Below are positions 36,567 through 59,400 of a DNA stretch of 64,000 nt, piece by piece. The translations under genes and the position numbers were made by a program. Source of the DNA: Whitmania pigra (Eukaryota; Annelida; Clitellata; Hirudinida; Haemopidae); the NCBI GenBank assembly GCA_021613335.1, contig JAJTWR010000341.1, forward strand, positions 702,501 to 766,500, written 5' to 3'. Numbering within the stretch: the first letter of the stretch is position 1; each line of letters starts with the position of its first letter. The notes beneath the pieces were generated by a model. The model did not search any database. It was not told the origin of the DNA and worked only from the letters and a program-made list of their open reading frames with translations.

Positions 36567-39233
36567 ATGGCTAAATGGGGAGAAGGCGACCCTCGTTGGA
36601 TTGTCGAGGAACGAGCAGACGCCACTAACGTCAACAACTGGCATTGGTAACGATTTCAAACCTTGTTTAGCTTTTTCTTAATTATTTTTACATTTGAGAA
36701 CTTTAAGGGATTTAGTTCTTATTTGTAAATTATGTTGGAATTTTTCATGAAATCTCATTAATTCATGATTTCCTTGAAGGACTGAGAAGAATGCCACGCC
36801 ATGGTCAAAAGATAAATTAAAAAGTTTATTGGAGGGATTTGTCATTCAAGATAGTAAATGTTAGCAGTTTTGAAAAGTTCTAATTTATTTTGTCGAGATT
36901 GCCTGATGTAACACGAGAGACTAGCTTGTTTAATGCTCACATAATTTGTAGCCATTTATAGCACTTATAGAAAATAAATTGTAAATCAACTTATTCCTTG
37001 GTTGGAATTCAGATTTCTGTGAAATTAAAGAAGTCACGAAAATTGAAGGCGAGGCTTCTGCCAACAACAGGAAGGCAAAGCTGTTCTTTTTCTATGAATG
37101 GGAGATAAAAGCTGACTGGAAAGGTGATATTTCAATTCATTTTTATCTGAAAAATTAGTAGAGAATTTTTCAAAGCTAATGAATTCTTAATGAGCTTATA
37201 GGTTGGAGTTAAGCATTTCCAAGTATTTCATTTTGTGTTTAAGAAATTTAAGATGGCTACTTGGTCCTCGATGCCATTGGATATATAAATGCTCGGCATG
37301 CCGGGAATTTTTTCCGCTCTTATTTCTCAGCTCATTTCATTTTTTTTATTAAGAGATTAACAGTTGTTAATTTTAGAAATTGAAAACTTAATGATGAATT
37401 GCTAGTGACGGACAATCCGATCTTTTCCAGGCAAGTTAAAAACGGGCAACGAGTCTTACAAGGGTGAGATTGAAATCCTCAACTTGAGCGAGGAGCACCT
37501 CCCGGAAGATGTGGACATCAACGTGACCCTCAAGGACGGGTCGATGGGCAACTCTGCCTACGAGGTCAAAGAGTTCATGAGGTCGGAGGGCATCATGGAG
37601 ATCAGGAGGCAATTGGCAACCTACATAAGAGAATTGAAGGAAGGTTAGAGGAGCTGTTTCATAGTCGAGGCTTTAGAGTTTATTGCATCTGCAATTATTA
37701 TAATAATAATAATATAATAAATAACAATAATAACTTATGGCTTGAATTATTTGTTAACTGAGCTTGATGATTTGCAATTAATTTGTCAACAGGGGAAGCT
37801 TTGCCAATATTTATATCGTCTAATCAATCGATTTTAAGTAATAAATTTATAATATTAACATTATTGATTAAAACATAAACATCCTTTTTAATGATTGTAA
37901 CTTGTTAATTTAAACACATCATAATTGCGAGATCAGATTGAATCACATGTCTCCTTTTCATCACCAGAATTCTGCCAAGGCATGATCCTGCCCACGAGAG
38001 AGTTTGCGGCCTCCAACGATTCCAATGCTGCTCGACAGGTTTGTCGTCTGTATCTTGCTTAGCATGGGATGTATCTTGATGGACCGATAAATGTAGGAAT
38101 TGCCAAATCTGATGATGGAAAATTAACATTTTTCTTGAACAAATTTTTTTCTGGTTTGTGCCAGGGTTCGGCCGTCAAGAAGGCCTTCAAGGACCAGGAA
38201 AATGCGAAGGACGGTCAGCACTGGCTTGAAGTACAGGGGGGTTGCAAGACCTACGACGAGACCGTGGATTTCAAGTGCTCGGTCGACCAGCTGTACAGAG
38301 CTTTCCTGGATAAACAGGTGGGATTATTATTATTATTATCCTCAACATTCAATGGTTCTTTGCAAAGTTTTGTTGTTTTTGTCATTAGTGTTGTACTTAT
38401 GTCATCATTGCTTATATTATTACCGTTCTGTGGTTATCGTTTGTTCACCATCTCTTGATATTATCGCCCTTGTTTTACTGCGATGAAGTTTATTCAATGT
38501 CGTATATTCGTGCAGATGGTAGAGGCGTTCACCCACGGTCCGGCAGTTGTCGAGCCAAAGAGGCACGGAAAGTTCTCCATGTTCGGGGACAACATCACTG
38601 GGGAGTTCACAAACCTGGTGAGTCTAGAGTTTATTTTATTTATTTGTCGACTTTTGGATTCATTTCCAAGCAAGAAGCCACTAGTAGGCCTTCTGGATGG
38701 CATTCGTTCGATTAGTTATGGATGCTTGAAGCAAAATTGTTCCTTTATTTTACATATTTTCGAGTTCTTAGGGACTTGAGAGATCGCCCGACATTTACTG
38801 TTGCAGGAAGAAAATCGGCGCATCGAGATGAAGTGGCGATCGAAGATCTGGCCGTCTGCTCACCACTCGACCGTGGTCATCGAGCTCGAACAGAGGGACG
38901 ACGGAACCCTGCTCACCCTCCATCAGTCTGGAATACCTGGTAGGTTTGGCGTTGCTTCGACGAGCGGCTGTGGTCTAAATAGATTGGATTGATGCATTCT
39001 GTTCCCTCGTAGTCTGAGTTTTCGTGCCAATATTGCAATGCAAGGCCTAATGCTGCTATCACTGTTGAATGCTGGTGTTGAACTCGTTCTGGTGAAATGC
39101 GATCTTTCGACCGATTGAAATATGATTGAAATTGCTTCCAGGATCGGACTACGAACGAACTGTCGAAGGCTGGAGGAACTACTACTGGCAGAGCATGAAG
39201 CAGATCTTTGGCTTTGGCGCTCTCCTCTTCTGA
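36567..39233 (+). CDS. AHSA1: Activator of Hsp90 ATPase (Aha1)
   Basis: Nine exons: 36567-36646, 36780-36853, 37013-37123, 37431-37643, 37968-38038, 38165-38317, 38516-38617, 38807-38939, 39142-39233. They total 343 codons (342 aa; human is 338). All introns are GT-AG with matching phases. The N-terminal Aha1_N domain opens with MAKWGEGDPRWIVEERADAT and NVNNWHW, nearly identical to vertebrate Aha1, including the NxNNWHW motif needed for full stimulation of Hsp90. The second half (about 205-340) is the Bet v1/START-like AHSA1 domain, with the typical ...MVEAFTHGPA... and ...GWRNYYWQSMKQIFGFGA... segments. The protein binds Hsp90 in the cytosol and accelerates its ATPase cycle. A heat-shock element candidate precedes it. 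No good poly(A) signal was seen close to the stop. Confidence 0.97.
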
Positions 39234-41428
39234 GTCAGAAAGTAGGGCTGTTGGACTAAACCCAGTCCTCGACATAGGCAAATGTTTGACATTAACTGAC
39301 GGAACAATCACTATTAGGTTTACTCGTCGTCTGCAAGTTGCTCTTTCGTCGCTCGCCCGAGATCGCCGTGTAAAAAATGACTGCGGGTTTTTTAAACCCT
39401 ATTTGATAAGTCTGTTTGCGGCCTCGTCTAGTGTTATTTGTCTTTTTGGAATGAGTGCGGCCGGCGTCTGCCTCTGGTTTTTTGTTGCCGCCATAAAAGT
39501 TGCATGTTTTTTTGTGTAACTGATGTTAATATTTATAGTGATGACTAATATTATTATCGTCATGAATTACCACCTTAACCGTTATTACAAATTTGAGTTC
39601 TCATGGTTGGGCTCTCTGCTTCAATGTATGTATTCCCTCCTTTGTCGTCTGCTGTTGTTATTGAAACTTTTTTTTTACCATATTTGGTACACAGAAAACT
39701 GGATATATTATTTGCTTTTCCGCTGTGCACCCTTCCCTGTGCACTTGCGGAAGTGTCGAGTTTTGCACTTGGAATTGCCTGGGCGAAAAGGTCATTGTTA
39801 GTCTCAAGGGGTATTTGCTATGCCATTGTGGCTTATAAACGGCGAGGGTCAAATACTGTGGGCGTGCCCCTATCGTTGCTATCAAGTGCGGCATTATACA
39901 GGTCTAATATGCCTTTAGCTGCATCGTAGGTTATGTTGGTGCTGATGAATGAGCTCACGTCCCCTGGGGTTTACGTAATTGCCCTTTCAGTTCTGGGTCT
40001 GCTTTGTTTATTTTATTTATTTATTTGATTATAGTCCGTTGCATAACTGAGATGATTGGGTCTGCTGATGTATTTTAGCTTTTATACCAGTCCGGGTTGG
40101 GCTGTGGCTGGGTGCGTTTTTGTCTAGACCAGTTGGGTGTGTATGACAGGTAGGGCAACATGTATTGTTAAGCTACTGAGTGAATTTTAGAGTCAACAGG
40201 GAGCCCGTAAATAGCCAATAAGTGTTTTTAAAACTCTCAGAATTATGTCGTGTTGAGAAAGTCAGTTTCTGTAATCGGGAATTATGCGATGTGAAATTAT
40301 TAAGGCTCGTCTTGCCATACGTTATTAGATTTAAGGGATTCATACAAATGCATTTTCCCCATCGCGCCCTAATCAGGATGTAAGGTGTTGTCTAGCGTGA
40401 GGTGATTAATGGGTCCTGTGATTTGCTTGTTCTCGCGATGACGAGACGTCACTAAGAACAAAGAGATCGAGTTAGTGAAGTTGACTGACAAGTAACTTCG
40501 ACTATAAAGTCGTTGGCAATAATTTTAATGTATATTTGTAATGAGGCGAATTGGTTTGCTTAAATTATTTTTAGCCGTAATTGTCACGATCAGTATTGAA
40601 TGTTTCTTAAACGATTAATGCCGGGTTTTGCAAGAGTGAGTCACCGTTATGCATCCGTAGCTACTCGTTATCATACCGGCTATCCGTATGAGATCAATTT
40701 TACGAACGAGTCCGTGAATTAATTTATTTTCGTTATGTGGTGTCTCTAATTAATGTGGAGAATTGAAAGCGATAGTCGTACAGGAACTTATTTTCGAGGG
40801 CAGGTTACTTGTTCAAAGCTGGCGGTCGACACTTAAATAGGTTAGTCACATTTTATGACGATATTAGTTGACAAAACGCTTTGTCATTATTCACTTGTGG
40901 ATGATTTGCGTGGAACATTTAGCTAGTAAAGTAAAATAGAGTAATCAGATCTAAGCCGTTCATTAATTAAATTGTTAGGTAGGTCATGTTTTAGAAAACG
41001 CCTTCGTGAATTCGGAAGATCCGTAGTTTTAGTAATAATTCGTCTGAGGGTATATTTAAAATTATCGTACCAATTTAGAAAAGCTTTCGAAGTTTGGAGA
41101 TAAATATTCATGTTGTCTTAATATTCATGCAGATTTTGTGTTTTTTAAGACCTGGACAGAAGTACTTGCATGGTCGCGCTTGTGTAAATGTCGAATTCCT
41201 TGCGTGTTTAAGGTTGGGCCTTGTTGCACCCGTAGAATAACTAAGTTCTAGAGACATTTTGCAATCGTAATTTGTTAACACGTCTGTTGCAGATTCGAAA
41301 GGAGAACACTGCTCGATTAAGTCTGATTTCTTGGATTTGAGGCGTTTTCGGCGTTTTCATCACCCGGATATTTCCGCGGAAACACCATTTTCTGTTCGAC
41401 GCTTTCTGCAATTTTTTTCGCTTGCAAC
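39234..41428. other. Intergenic, AHSA1 to MAP2K3/6
   Basis: 2.2 kb of moderately AT-rich unique sequence holding the AHSA1 3' end and the MAP2K promoter and 5' UTR. It contains copy 2 of the 26-bp dispersed repeat (40016-40041). No coding exon or clear poly(A) signal was recognised. Confidence 0.5.
40016..40041 (+). repeat. 26-bp repeat, copy 2
   Basis: Identical to 11749-11774. Downstream of both copies, at 25 to 60 bp, is a similar TTAT(A)CCAGTCC/TTATCAGTCC segment, hinting at a longer diverged element. Confidence 0.6.
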
Positions 41429-44355
41429 ATGAGCGACAAGAAAGGTTTGCATGTTTTGTGACTTCAACTTACTTGCATTTGTTTTTGCAATTTTGGGAGG
41501 GTGCATTTTGGCTTTTATGCCTACGCGTTGCATAAGTCCTATTTGCGCGTTTGCATTTTGTCGAATTATACTTGCGGGGTGATAAGAAATGAACAAAATG
41601 TTATTTTATAATTGACTCGGTGCATTAGACTAAATGCGCAATGCTTTTTCTGCATATTTTCTGTGAGATTCCTCAGCAACAATTTTCTACAACGTTTGCG
41701 TGGTGCTTGCTTCCTGGAATGGGAACGATGGAAGTGATTATATTCTTGTTTGCATCTTTGCACATTTGAGATGAAAAGAAAGACACTCTTGTCCACATGT
41801 AATGATAGCGTACATGTTTGCAATTTTGTGATATAAAAAAAATCTTAACAAATTCTCACATTCTCGATAATTGATTACTCAGTGATGCTAGAAGCTTTTA
41901 ATTTACTTTGTATTTGAGTTCAACAGCTGTGCCTTTTGCATTGGAGTATATCTTCAATATTTTTATTATCTGAATTTGTAGTTAATTTGCACATTCCATC
42001 AAGATGCATGCTCATGTTTGCTTAAGGTGAACACTGGCATCTCACACATTTGTCTTGTTATCACTCTAGAAAGAGGAAAGAGGAGACTGAAGTTAGATCC
42101 GATCGCACCGTCCCATAGCCCTAGTCCCACGTATGATTTGTTTTTGCTTATGTCGACAATTTATCGCAGTGTCGCGTACCTAAATAAATTCTGTCGTCAA
42201 AACAGTCCTCCGGTCGGCCTCGACTCTAGTGCCACCATCACCATCGGGGACAGACAGTTCAGAGTCGATGCTTCGGATCTCGAGAGTTTGGCCAGACTTG
42301 GGAGCGGGGCTTACGGCGTCGTGGAAAAGATGAGGCACAAGGAGAGCGACACCATAATGGCTGTCAAGGTACTCAATTGATTTTTTTTCCCGACTTTGTT
42401 CGATGTTTTCCTCGACATTATCGGCACAAACTCACACTTACACCTGCACGTGTATCTCCTCATGCAAAATCCATATTACATTCTGTTGCTTTTAAGTCAT
42501 AAGGTTTTCATCAATGTCGATGGCATTTTCCCTCTCAGAGAATCACCTGCACAGTGAACAGTCAGGAGCAGAAGAGACTCCTGATGGACCTCGAGGTGAA
42601 CATGAGGACGGGAAACTGCCCCTACACTGTCCGGTTTTACGGGGCACTCTTTAGAGAGGTTGGGACCGTTTACTTACTCCTCCTTACTTTGGAGTCTCAC
42701 TTCTTGTAATCACTGTTGTTAACCTTTTTTTTTTATTATTTTTTTTATTAAGGGTGATGTCTGGATTTGCATGGAAGTGATGGACACTTCTCTGGATAAG
42801 TTCTACAAGGACATTTACAAGAGTGGAAAGGTCATACCGGAGGAGGTGCTCGGGAAGATAGCAGTGGCAGTGAGTCTCGAGAGTCGTTGACGAATTATTA
42901 CTAATTTAATTGGTTTAATTAACAAGCTAATTAATTAGTGTTGGGGTTACTTTGTCGTGCATCAGTTTTTTTTTATGTTAATTACTTTTTTTGAGCTCCC
43001 TAAATATACCTAAGTCAATGTTTTTTTGTTTGTAAAAGTTAGTAATTGAGTAACAGCTCGGTTCTTTTCCACTCGTCTTTCTGTCTGTCCAGGTGGTCAA
43101 GGCCCTGTCCTACCTCCAGACGGAGTTGAAGGTCATCCACAGGGACGTGAAGCCCTCCAACATGCTCATCAATAGGAATGGGGAGGTCAAAATCTGTGAC
43201 TTTGGGATCAGCGGGAATCTGGTGGACTCTGTGGCCAAGACCTTGGATGCCGGTTGCAAGCCCTACATGGCTGTGAGTTTCTGAGAGTACTCCTCGATGA
43301 TGACATCGTGACGACCGTCATAATGATTGATTCCGCATTTTTTCCACGTTTTTGTCGTGTGACGATGACAGATGTTAGTTTATATCGTTGAGTCGGGTCA
43401 CGATACCATTGTATCGATGTTGTCGGAGTACTTGGTCAATACAAACGTAGTGCTTATTTAGGGTTCATTTCTTTGTAGTTGTTGGTAAATAGTTATAATG
43501 TTTAATAGAGTGTGAAGCTATGCACATGGCGCTTTATAAATTTATTATTATTATTTTATTAAAAAGGCGATAATTAATAAGCAAATAATCATTATCGACC
43601 ATTACATTTTATTTATAAGTATTTTTCTGTTCACAGCCTGAGAGGATCGACCCCGAAACAACAGGCAAGGGGTATGATGTCAGATCTGACATTTGGAGCC
43701 TCGGAATTTCGATGGTAGGTTGCGTCGGCAGTGACCTCATAATTTTTTTCTATGTCAAAACCTTTTAGAACATAAAAACAGCATCATTGAGAATTAAACT
43801 CATTTATATTGTCTTTTAATGCTCGCCTCATTTCTCGTCACCCAGATTGAGCTGGCCACTGGCAAGTTCCCCTACAACACCTGGAAGACCCCCTTCGAGC
43901 AACTGAAGCAAGTCGTCAACGAGGCCCCTCCGAAGCTCCCGGACAATGCCGGGTTCTCTGAGGAGTTCAAGGACTTCATCGTCCAATGGTTGGGTGGTAG
44001 TGCTTCTGGAAATGTGATGACGATGATGATAATGTGGTGGTACGGTGATGGTAATTAAGATCATGCAGTGGTGAATGAGGATTTGAATTGATAACTTTTA
44101 GCCTCCATAAACATTATTATTCTGTTGGAACTTTCATTTATTCCACATTGAATTCTTTTATCTATTTATTCTTTTATTCTTAAATACTAAAAAGCCAAAT
44201 TGATTGACAGCTTGAAGAAGGATTACCAGCAAAGACCAAACTATGGCCAGCTTCTGCAACACCCCTTCATCGTGCTCAGTGACCAGAGACAGGTCGACAT
44301 GGCAGCCTTCGTCCAGGAAGCCCTCGGCGAGGCCGAGCCTGCTGCCGACTCCTGA
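41429..44355 (+). CDS. MAP2K3/6: MAP kinase kinase 3/6 (p38 activator)
   Basis: Nine exons: 41429-41444, 42070-42130, 42206-42368, 42539-42658, 42753-42869, 43093-43272, 43637-43714, 43846-43988, 44211-44355. They total 341 codons (340 aa; human MKK6 is 334). A basic plus hydrophobic docking motif ([10 protein letters not shown], about 8-17) precedes the kinase domain. The Gly-rich loop is GSGAYGVV (58-65), the lysine K80, HRDVKPSN 175-182 and DFG 195-197. The activation loop SVAKT carries the two phospho-acceptors S205 and T209 expected of MKK3/6, which lets MAP3Ks switch it on to phosphorylate p38 in stress signalling. The C-terminal DVD-like segment ends at [17 protein letters not shown]. 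The first coding exon is only 16 nt. A copy of the ATT-linked dispersed element lies in the intron after exon 6. Confidence 0.95.
43514..43560 (+). repeat. ATT-linked dispersed element, copy 1
   Basis: GAAGCTATGCACATGGCGCT then TTATAAATTTATTATTATTATT. The complex head, about 25 bp, is shared with copies at 53145, 60501 (reversed) and 63261, and each is followed by ATT or ATT-like triplets. It lies in a MAP2K intron. Confidence 0.55.
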
Positions 44356-47300
44356 TCGGCCCACGAGTTCCCCCCACCTCGGATCCCCGGTAGCCACTTG
44401 ATGTAGAGAGGTCAAACTTTGTAGTTGTTCATAGGGTTTTCTGAAGTTTTGGTTGCACGACTTCCGTTCATAATTTACACCGACGGAGGAGTGCCGAGCC
44501 GGGCCGTCCGGGCTCGATCGGTCAACGGACGTTCGATTGACGTTTGGTCGGCACGGGCTCGACGATGCCTTAGCGTATGCGAATGTCGTCGGGTGTTTTC
44601 GCTCGCCATAAAAATTCTGCTCTGCGACCACTGAAGTCCTCCTTGGACTTATTTAACTTACATTTATTGTCTTTTTAAAAGTGCTCATGATTTGTGACTG
44701 TTGTTATTATTAATATTGTCATTGTAGTTATTACGTTCGATTAATTATTTAGTCGTGATCGACTAATGATCGTGTCATCTATCGTACTTGATCATGGTTT
44801 AAAAAATTCTGTTTTCTTGGTTTGCGGGCTGCTTGTACCTGCAATTAGTATCATTATCATCATCATCATCATCACTGGTGTTGTTCCGTTATCACCCATT
44901 ATGCTGTTGTATGATTATTCTTGACTTAGATTTAAAATTTCAATTTATTTGAAAAATTCAGTATTTTGTAAGTTTTTTGAATTTTTAAATATCATGAAAT
45001 AATTTTGATCAATTAGATGTTCACAAAAATAAAAATTAATTTTGTTTCAACTTTGCTCCATTCTTTGTGAGTTTGCAATTTATCTTTTAGCCTGTTTCAA
45101 TTCCAAGCCAAAACCTCAGTTTCGTTGGCTTGAAGCCACCTTTCCATAGTCCATAGGAATGAAATTTAAACTTGCAAATTGTGTTTCGTTTCGTTTTTTC
45201 TGTCCGTAAAATTCTCCATTTGCATCGTCATCACCACTTGTCCAGTTAACGCAGAGCTTAACAAAGGGTAGGTGTGTTCTGGAGAGGTTTCTTCCCCATG
45301 GTTTGGTTGGCTGTATTGAACCGACCCCTTTAGTAGCCTTTACTCGGTCTGACTAATTTTCCTGCTCACTCGTTAGTGTTTGTTATTCTCTGATTTCGAT
45401 TAGTTTATTACCGATGGCTATCAACTGGGTCGATTAATATGTCTCGCTGTCGTTTCTGTAGTCTTCAGAATATTTAATTCGTTGATGGCATTTTGTCGTT
45501 GCACGTTCATCGCATATTTTGATTCACTTTACTTTATTTCAGGTGGTGGTAAACAGTTTGACAAGAAACAAAATTCAATTATTTAACGGAAACTTTCGCT
45601 CCTTCTCTACGGCTATTCATTTTTTTGAAGCGGTCGTGTTTACCAAATGTTGGCCTCTAACCTTGCTTTATGTTCCGTTTCTTATTTGGTACTAATTCTA
45701 AGGTTCACAAAGCATCTCAGCGTTGCCATCAGGAGCTCCAAAGTACTGTGCAGTGTTGTACCACTGCAACGTGGAAGAACATTGAGCGGGTACTCATACC
45801 GCAGCTAACTTCGTTGCCCTTGTGGGACGAGGTGCTTAGGCTGCAGGTGGGATAGCAGATGGGTTTGTCACCAAATGGCCTCTAATGTTGCTTATTGGCA
45901 GACTTGGGCCTTGGGTAAGTAACACTACTTATTCGCAGATTTCAGTTTCCGTAGTTCCACGTTCGAAATACTTAGCGACCGTACCCATGATCACGATTCC
46001 AGAAAATGCATAATTAACTGCTCGACAGGAGCCAATAATTTCGGATCCGTAGATCATCGCACGCCATAGCTAGTCTGGATATGAAGCGCACTATATTCGA
46101 CTTACAATCAAGTATGGTTATTGTATTGCCGACATACCGCGACGTTTAAAAGTAAATTGTAAATCGACGACGCAATAACTGAGTTCGTAAAAAGTGCAAG
46201 ACGGGCTCACAAGTGCGGGGAGGTCTCCCGGATAAGGTACAAACCAACGACAATGGTAAAGAAATCAATTCATTTGGCCAATCGGTAAGCGCAAGGCACC
46301 GTCACCACAATTTGCATGCATCCGAAGTTTTAAACAAATCACCTTACAAATAAGAAACGACATCCATACCATTATCATCATTATCATTATCGTGAAATCA
46401 ATAACCATACCCGAACATGGCATATGAAAGTGGAAAAGGCCCCAAAGTGAAATGACAGACTGTAAACATCAGGGCAGTAGACAGATTAAGTTATGGTAAG
46501 GATTTGCAGGAAGGAAGGCATGGTACACTGGGTCATCCATCCGTGTCTAGAAAATGGAGACATCTAGGGGCATAAAAAGTGACCCCTGAAAATGTGCACC
46601 CTTCGGAGGGTGCGAGATGGACGGTCAGGCGAATGGTGACCTAGGCACTGGTACTGAGATGAGATGTTAGCATGATGATTGCTTCTGTCTTAAAAAACCT
46701 ATAACCATTTGACACTGCTACGATGTGATCACAAACCAGATGGCATTCACTAACCAGGACGGTTATTGGTGAAATAATATTATTTTTCATTAGGACAGCA
46801 AGAATAGAAACTTAATAATAATAATAATAGTAATCATTACAGTAATAACACAATAATGACAATAACGGTAACATCATTAATGCAGTGGTAAATGATAATG
46901 AAAATTGAACCAAAAAAAATTGTCCCATCCGATATCTCTCCCTAGAAAGGCCCACACATTTGTTCATTGCCTTCGTCATCATTATCACCACAATAATAAT
47001 CATTTATCAAGCAATTAATATTAATGTAAAACTAATAATAGCAATGACTTTAGTCCTACTGCTCCCTGTAATGGTGACAAATCAGAGGAAGGCATTCAAA
47101 ATTACTTTGCAATTGGAGCTGCACGTACAATAAATTATATAAATTACTCTTACAATAATAATAATCATATTATTTTTAATAATAATAACGCCACATCGTA
47201 TCTCAAACACGCTCTGAAATGGCAGCCAATAAAAATCAAGGGAAACGACAGCGGCCGGACTTGAACAGAATGCGGCAAAAGAACTCTTCAAGTGCTTCTT

Positions 47301-47701
47301 AAAGCTTGAAACAAGGCGACGCCTCCCGTGCTCGACGACAAAGTCGTACGTCGAAAAGATGACAACGAGAGCTCCGCCCACTTGCTCCTGACAGACAGGA
47401 GGAGAGAAGGGCACGCGAAACAATGCGAGGTTTAGCAGCGGCTCCATGCTTATATATACAGAAAAACAAGTGTCGACGGCGATCGGAAGAAGAATGGAAG
47501 AGAGTGAAACGAAATGAAGAAAACAAACAAGAGAAACTGGACACTGCCCGAAGAAGAATAAAGGATCATCAGTAAAATTTGGAGCTATATACAAGCATCT
47601 CTCTCTCGGTCTCCGTTGGACGGAGGCTGGAAATAGGTGCGACAAATCACAGTCGTTCAACGTCCATTAGGCCCCGCCCTTCGCGTCGAGTACCGCCCTT
47701 C
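44356..47701. other. Convergent intergenic, MAP2K3/6 to PKN
   Basis: 3.3 kb between two gene ends. AATAAA at 45028-45033 is a possible MAP2K poly(A) signal, giving a 3' UTR of about 670 nt. The middle (45240-46700) is unique sequence with no recognisable exon, and AAT-type triplets occur around 46815-46860 and 47155-47185. No clear AATAAA for PKN was seen near its stop. Confidence 0.5.
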
Positions 47702-56482
<8,781 letters not shown>

Positions 56483-59400
56483 AACGGAGCTGCGGTTACA
56501 ACGGCCTTAAAAGAGCGCCAATAGACTCGGAAGTCAAACGGCTCGATCGATCAATCGAGCTAACAATAAATCAAGCAGTCAATACAAGTCTCTTAGTATC
56601 TACCTAACCACTGATTGACGAACTCCAGTTTATATAAGTGCACCCGATTATTAGGCAAGGGATCATCGATGTGGGGTTCGTCGTCCTATTCTGAACACTT
56701 GAGTCGGTTACAAGCCGTTTATTAGGTCTCTCCATAACTATGAACTTTAAGCTTAGGTTAGCTGTAGCCATTTGTACAAATCATTGTTGCTTATGTGAGG
56801 TAACTACTTAAAGGTTATGTCCTGAGAAGTTGACAGTACTATCTTATTTAGATGCTCTAGTGCACATATTTAAAAACTGGGTAATATTCCACTTAGGTGG
56901 TAAACGTGTTTACCAAATCACGATTTTTACGCATTGTGCAGAATGCAGTGTGTAAAAAATATCACAATCTAATGCAAAGATGATGGAATAATGGCGTCAA
57001 TAACGACGTAAATTATCGGTAAATTATTTGTCGGCGTCCTTAGAAGGAATAAACAAAGCCACCAAAGTTTTATATAAACAAGCAAAATAGTGTCACGTTA
57101 AAGAAAAACAAATTCCTAAACTAATTGAATGACGATGCATACAATTACTACAGCCAATGTCAATAATTGTCGTATAATACTGTGGTTATACAGAAAGAAA
57201 GGCCTTTAAAAGTTTAATGCATGGAGTTCTGGAGTTAACGTCAACGATGCCTGCAAGCGGATCAACTTGTTTTTCATTCACCACATTCGCCCACACGACA
57301 AACGGGAAATCTTACCCCCAATCATTCATCAAACGGGCACCCATTCAACCATCCATCCATCGAGCACCATCGTAATTATCATCAACGACATCACTGTCAT
57401 CCTCATAACCATCATTATAATTATCATCATCACTATCATCCTCATCACCATAGTCATCATCATCATCGCACCTCAACGAAGAGATTCCGAAACAGTATCG
57501 AACGATGTTGCACGCGCACTATGACGTAAAAGGGAGCCGAGCGGCTAACACGCGCAATCCGAGCGAATGCATAACTCGCATACGCACGTATCGGGATACA
57601 TAGTTAGGCGCCGATCACTACAATCACTGATGGATCGATAGAAGATTGTAGGGAAGGTCACAAAGCTTAAAAATAGCTTCGTAATTGCAGGTCGAGGATG
57701 TCGGTTATAAACCGAATATGCAGTCAATAGGAGTCCGTGGGAACGACCACCGTTTAAAACAATAAAGAGCGTGGTTCGTTAACATTTTGGAAACAATAAA
57801 CATCAAACGGTGTGTCCGATCCGTGTGCCTCTGACACCTCTGACATGTTCCACTTACAACTGGCTGCCATGGTTAGGGCTGGATGGAGGAGGATAGACAG
57901 AGGGAAACGAGTAGTCAGACGGGAAAATAGAAACTAAACCGAAGGCTTAGGCAATCGACAAATAATAGATATCGAAAGGATCCACTTGCAACAACCATAA
58001 TAATCATAAGAATAATAGCAATGGTACTAATAACAAGGCTTGTTCGCATGCATGCATTCAATGATGATGATGATGATGATGATGGTGATGAATGCACCAA
58101 CAGAAAAGAGAAAGAAGAGAATAGGGGAAGGAATAAACGTGAATAGGAACTGCCGAAAAAAGAAAGGCCAAATTCATCCGACGTGCGGGTAAATAGTACA
58201 TCAAAGGAGCGTCAGTAAATGAAGACAATCAAACGAAAGTAGACTCGATCACATGCGTTCACGTGTGAGTTTGCGCCCGCGTTTGTCACGGTGGTCTTCG
58301 ACTGGATGTGAGCACGATTATAAAGTCTTCGTGACAGTAGAAACATCTCCAAAGCACCATTTAAGATCAAATGAATGGGAGATAGGAATGCTATAAAAGA
58401 GAGAGACACTGACAGGAATGGAACAGAACGGAACTGACGCACGTGGAGAGAGAATCGGAAAGGGAAGTTTGGCTCAGTGAATGCAGCAATGCATTCCATC
58501 CTAAATCAAAGCAAGTATTGGCATTCCGAAGCAACTTTCGACTGCTTTTTCCACAGGCGAGGTCCATGCCATCAAAAGTGGTAGGTCGAAGGTCACTGCA
58601 GAAGTTTCTCTTCATCGATATTCCTCTTTTTATATGTCGAGACTTGTCTGAAAATGGTCTCACTTGTCGAAGGCGGCTCACACGACGACGAACGCGCAGG
58701 CAGTCTTATGCAAAGTCATGCTCATTACACATTCTAATTTGACAAGGAAGCCTGGAATTTCGAGTACAAGATGTTTAAAGAAAACTGGCTTCCACAAACC
58801 CACCATTGATTCTACCATTGATTCTATATCATTGTCGTAGTAGGTGGTAATGAATGTGGTTGAGTGGTTGGCTGCTTACATGTTAGCATGTACTTCGAGG
58901 TCAAATGGAAAGGAGATATTCAAATGATGAAAGCAGATCTCCATCTTTCTAGCAGAAGACAAATTTGACAGGTAAACATCATGCCAGGTCAAGTTATCAT
59001 CCAAAGTAATACGATCACCTCTCACCTAGGTCTGATAATTGCACACCTGGTTAAAGATGGGATGAACATGGAGAGTGTAGTCAGCTGACAGAATGTTTTC
59101 CTCTGTTAGATTTTATGATCAAAGAAAATTCAAAGATCCTCGATATTCCCCCGACAACCTTCAGAAGAACCACGACCTGATTGTACCAAGCTCTAATCTG
59201 GAGAGGATTGCATTTCCAGGTGGACTTTCATGTGGCCAAATTGCTCCGGACCATTGAAATGTGAGGATGGATAAAATTGGCTTCCTTCGCTTGACGAGGA
59301 TAGCAAAGACAGTTACTCATTCTACCAAGTCAGACTCGTTAATATTAGCAGCAATAATAATAATAACTGTAATAAAGCAATAAGCTGTTATCACATGCTC

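Noticed and set aside
57858..57870. Possible first PKN exon, ATG GCA GCC AGT T with a perfect GTAAGT donor (-)
   Set aside because: It leaves phase 1, which does not fit the visible acceptor in the first PKN exon (it would read TGA). It could be non-coding or chance.
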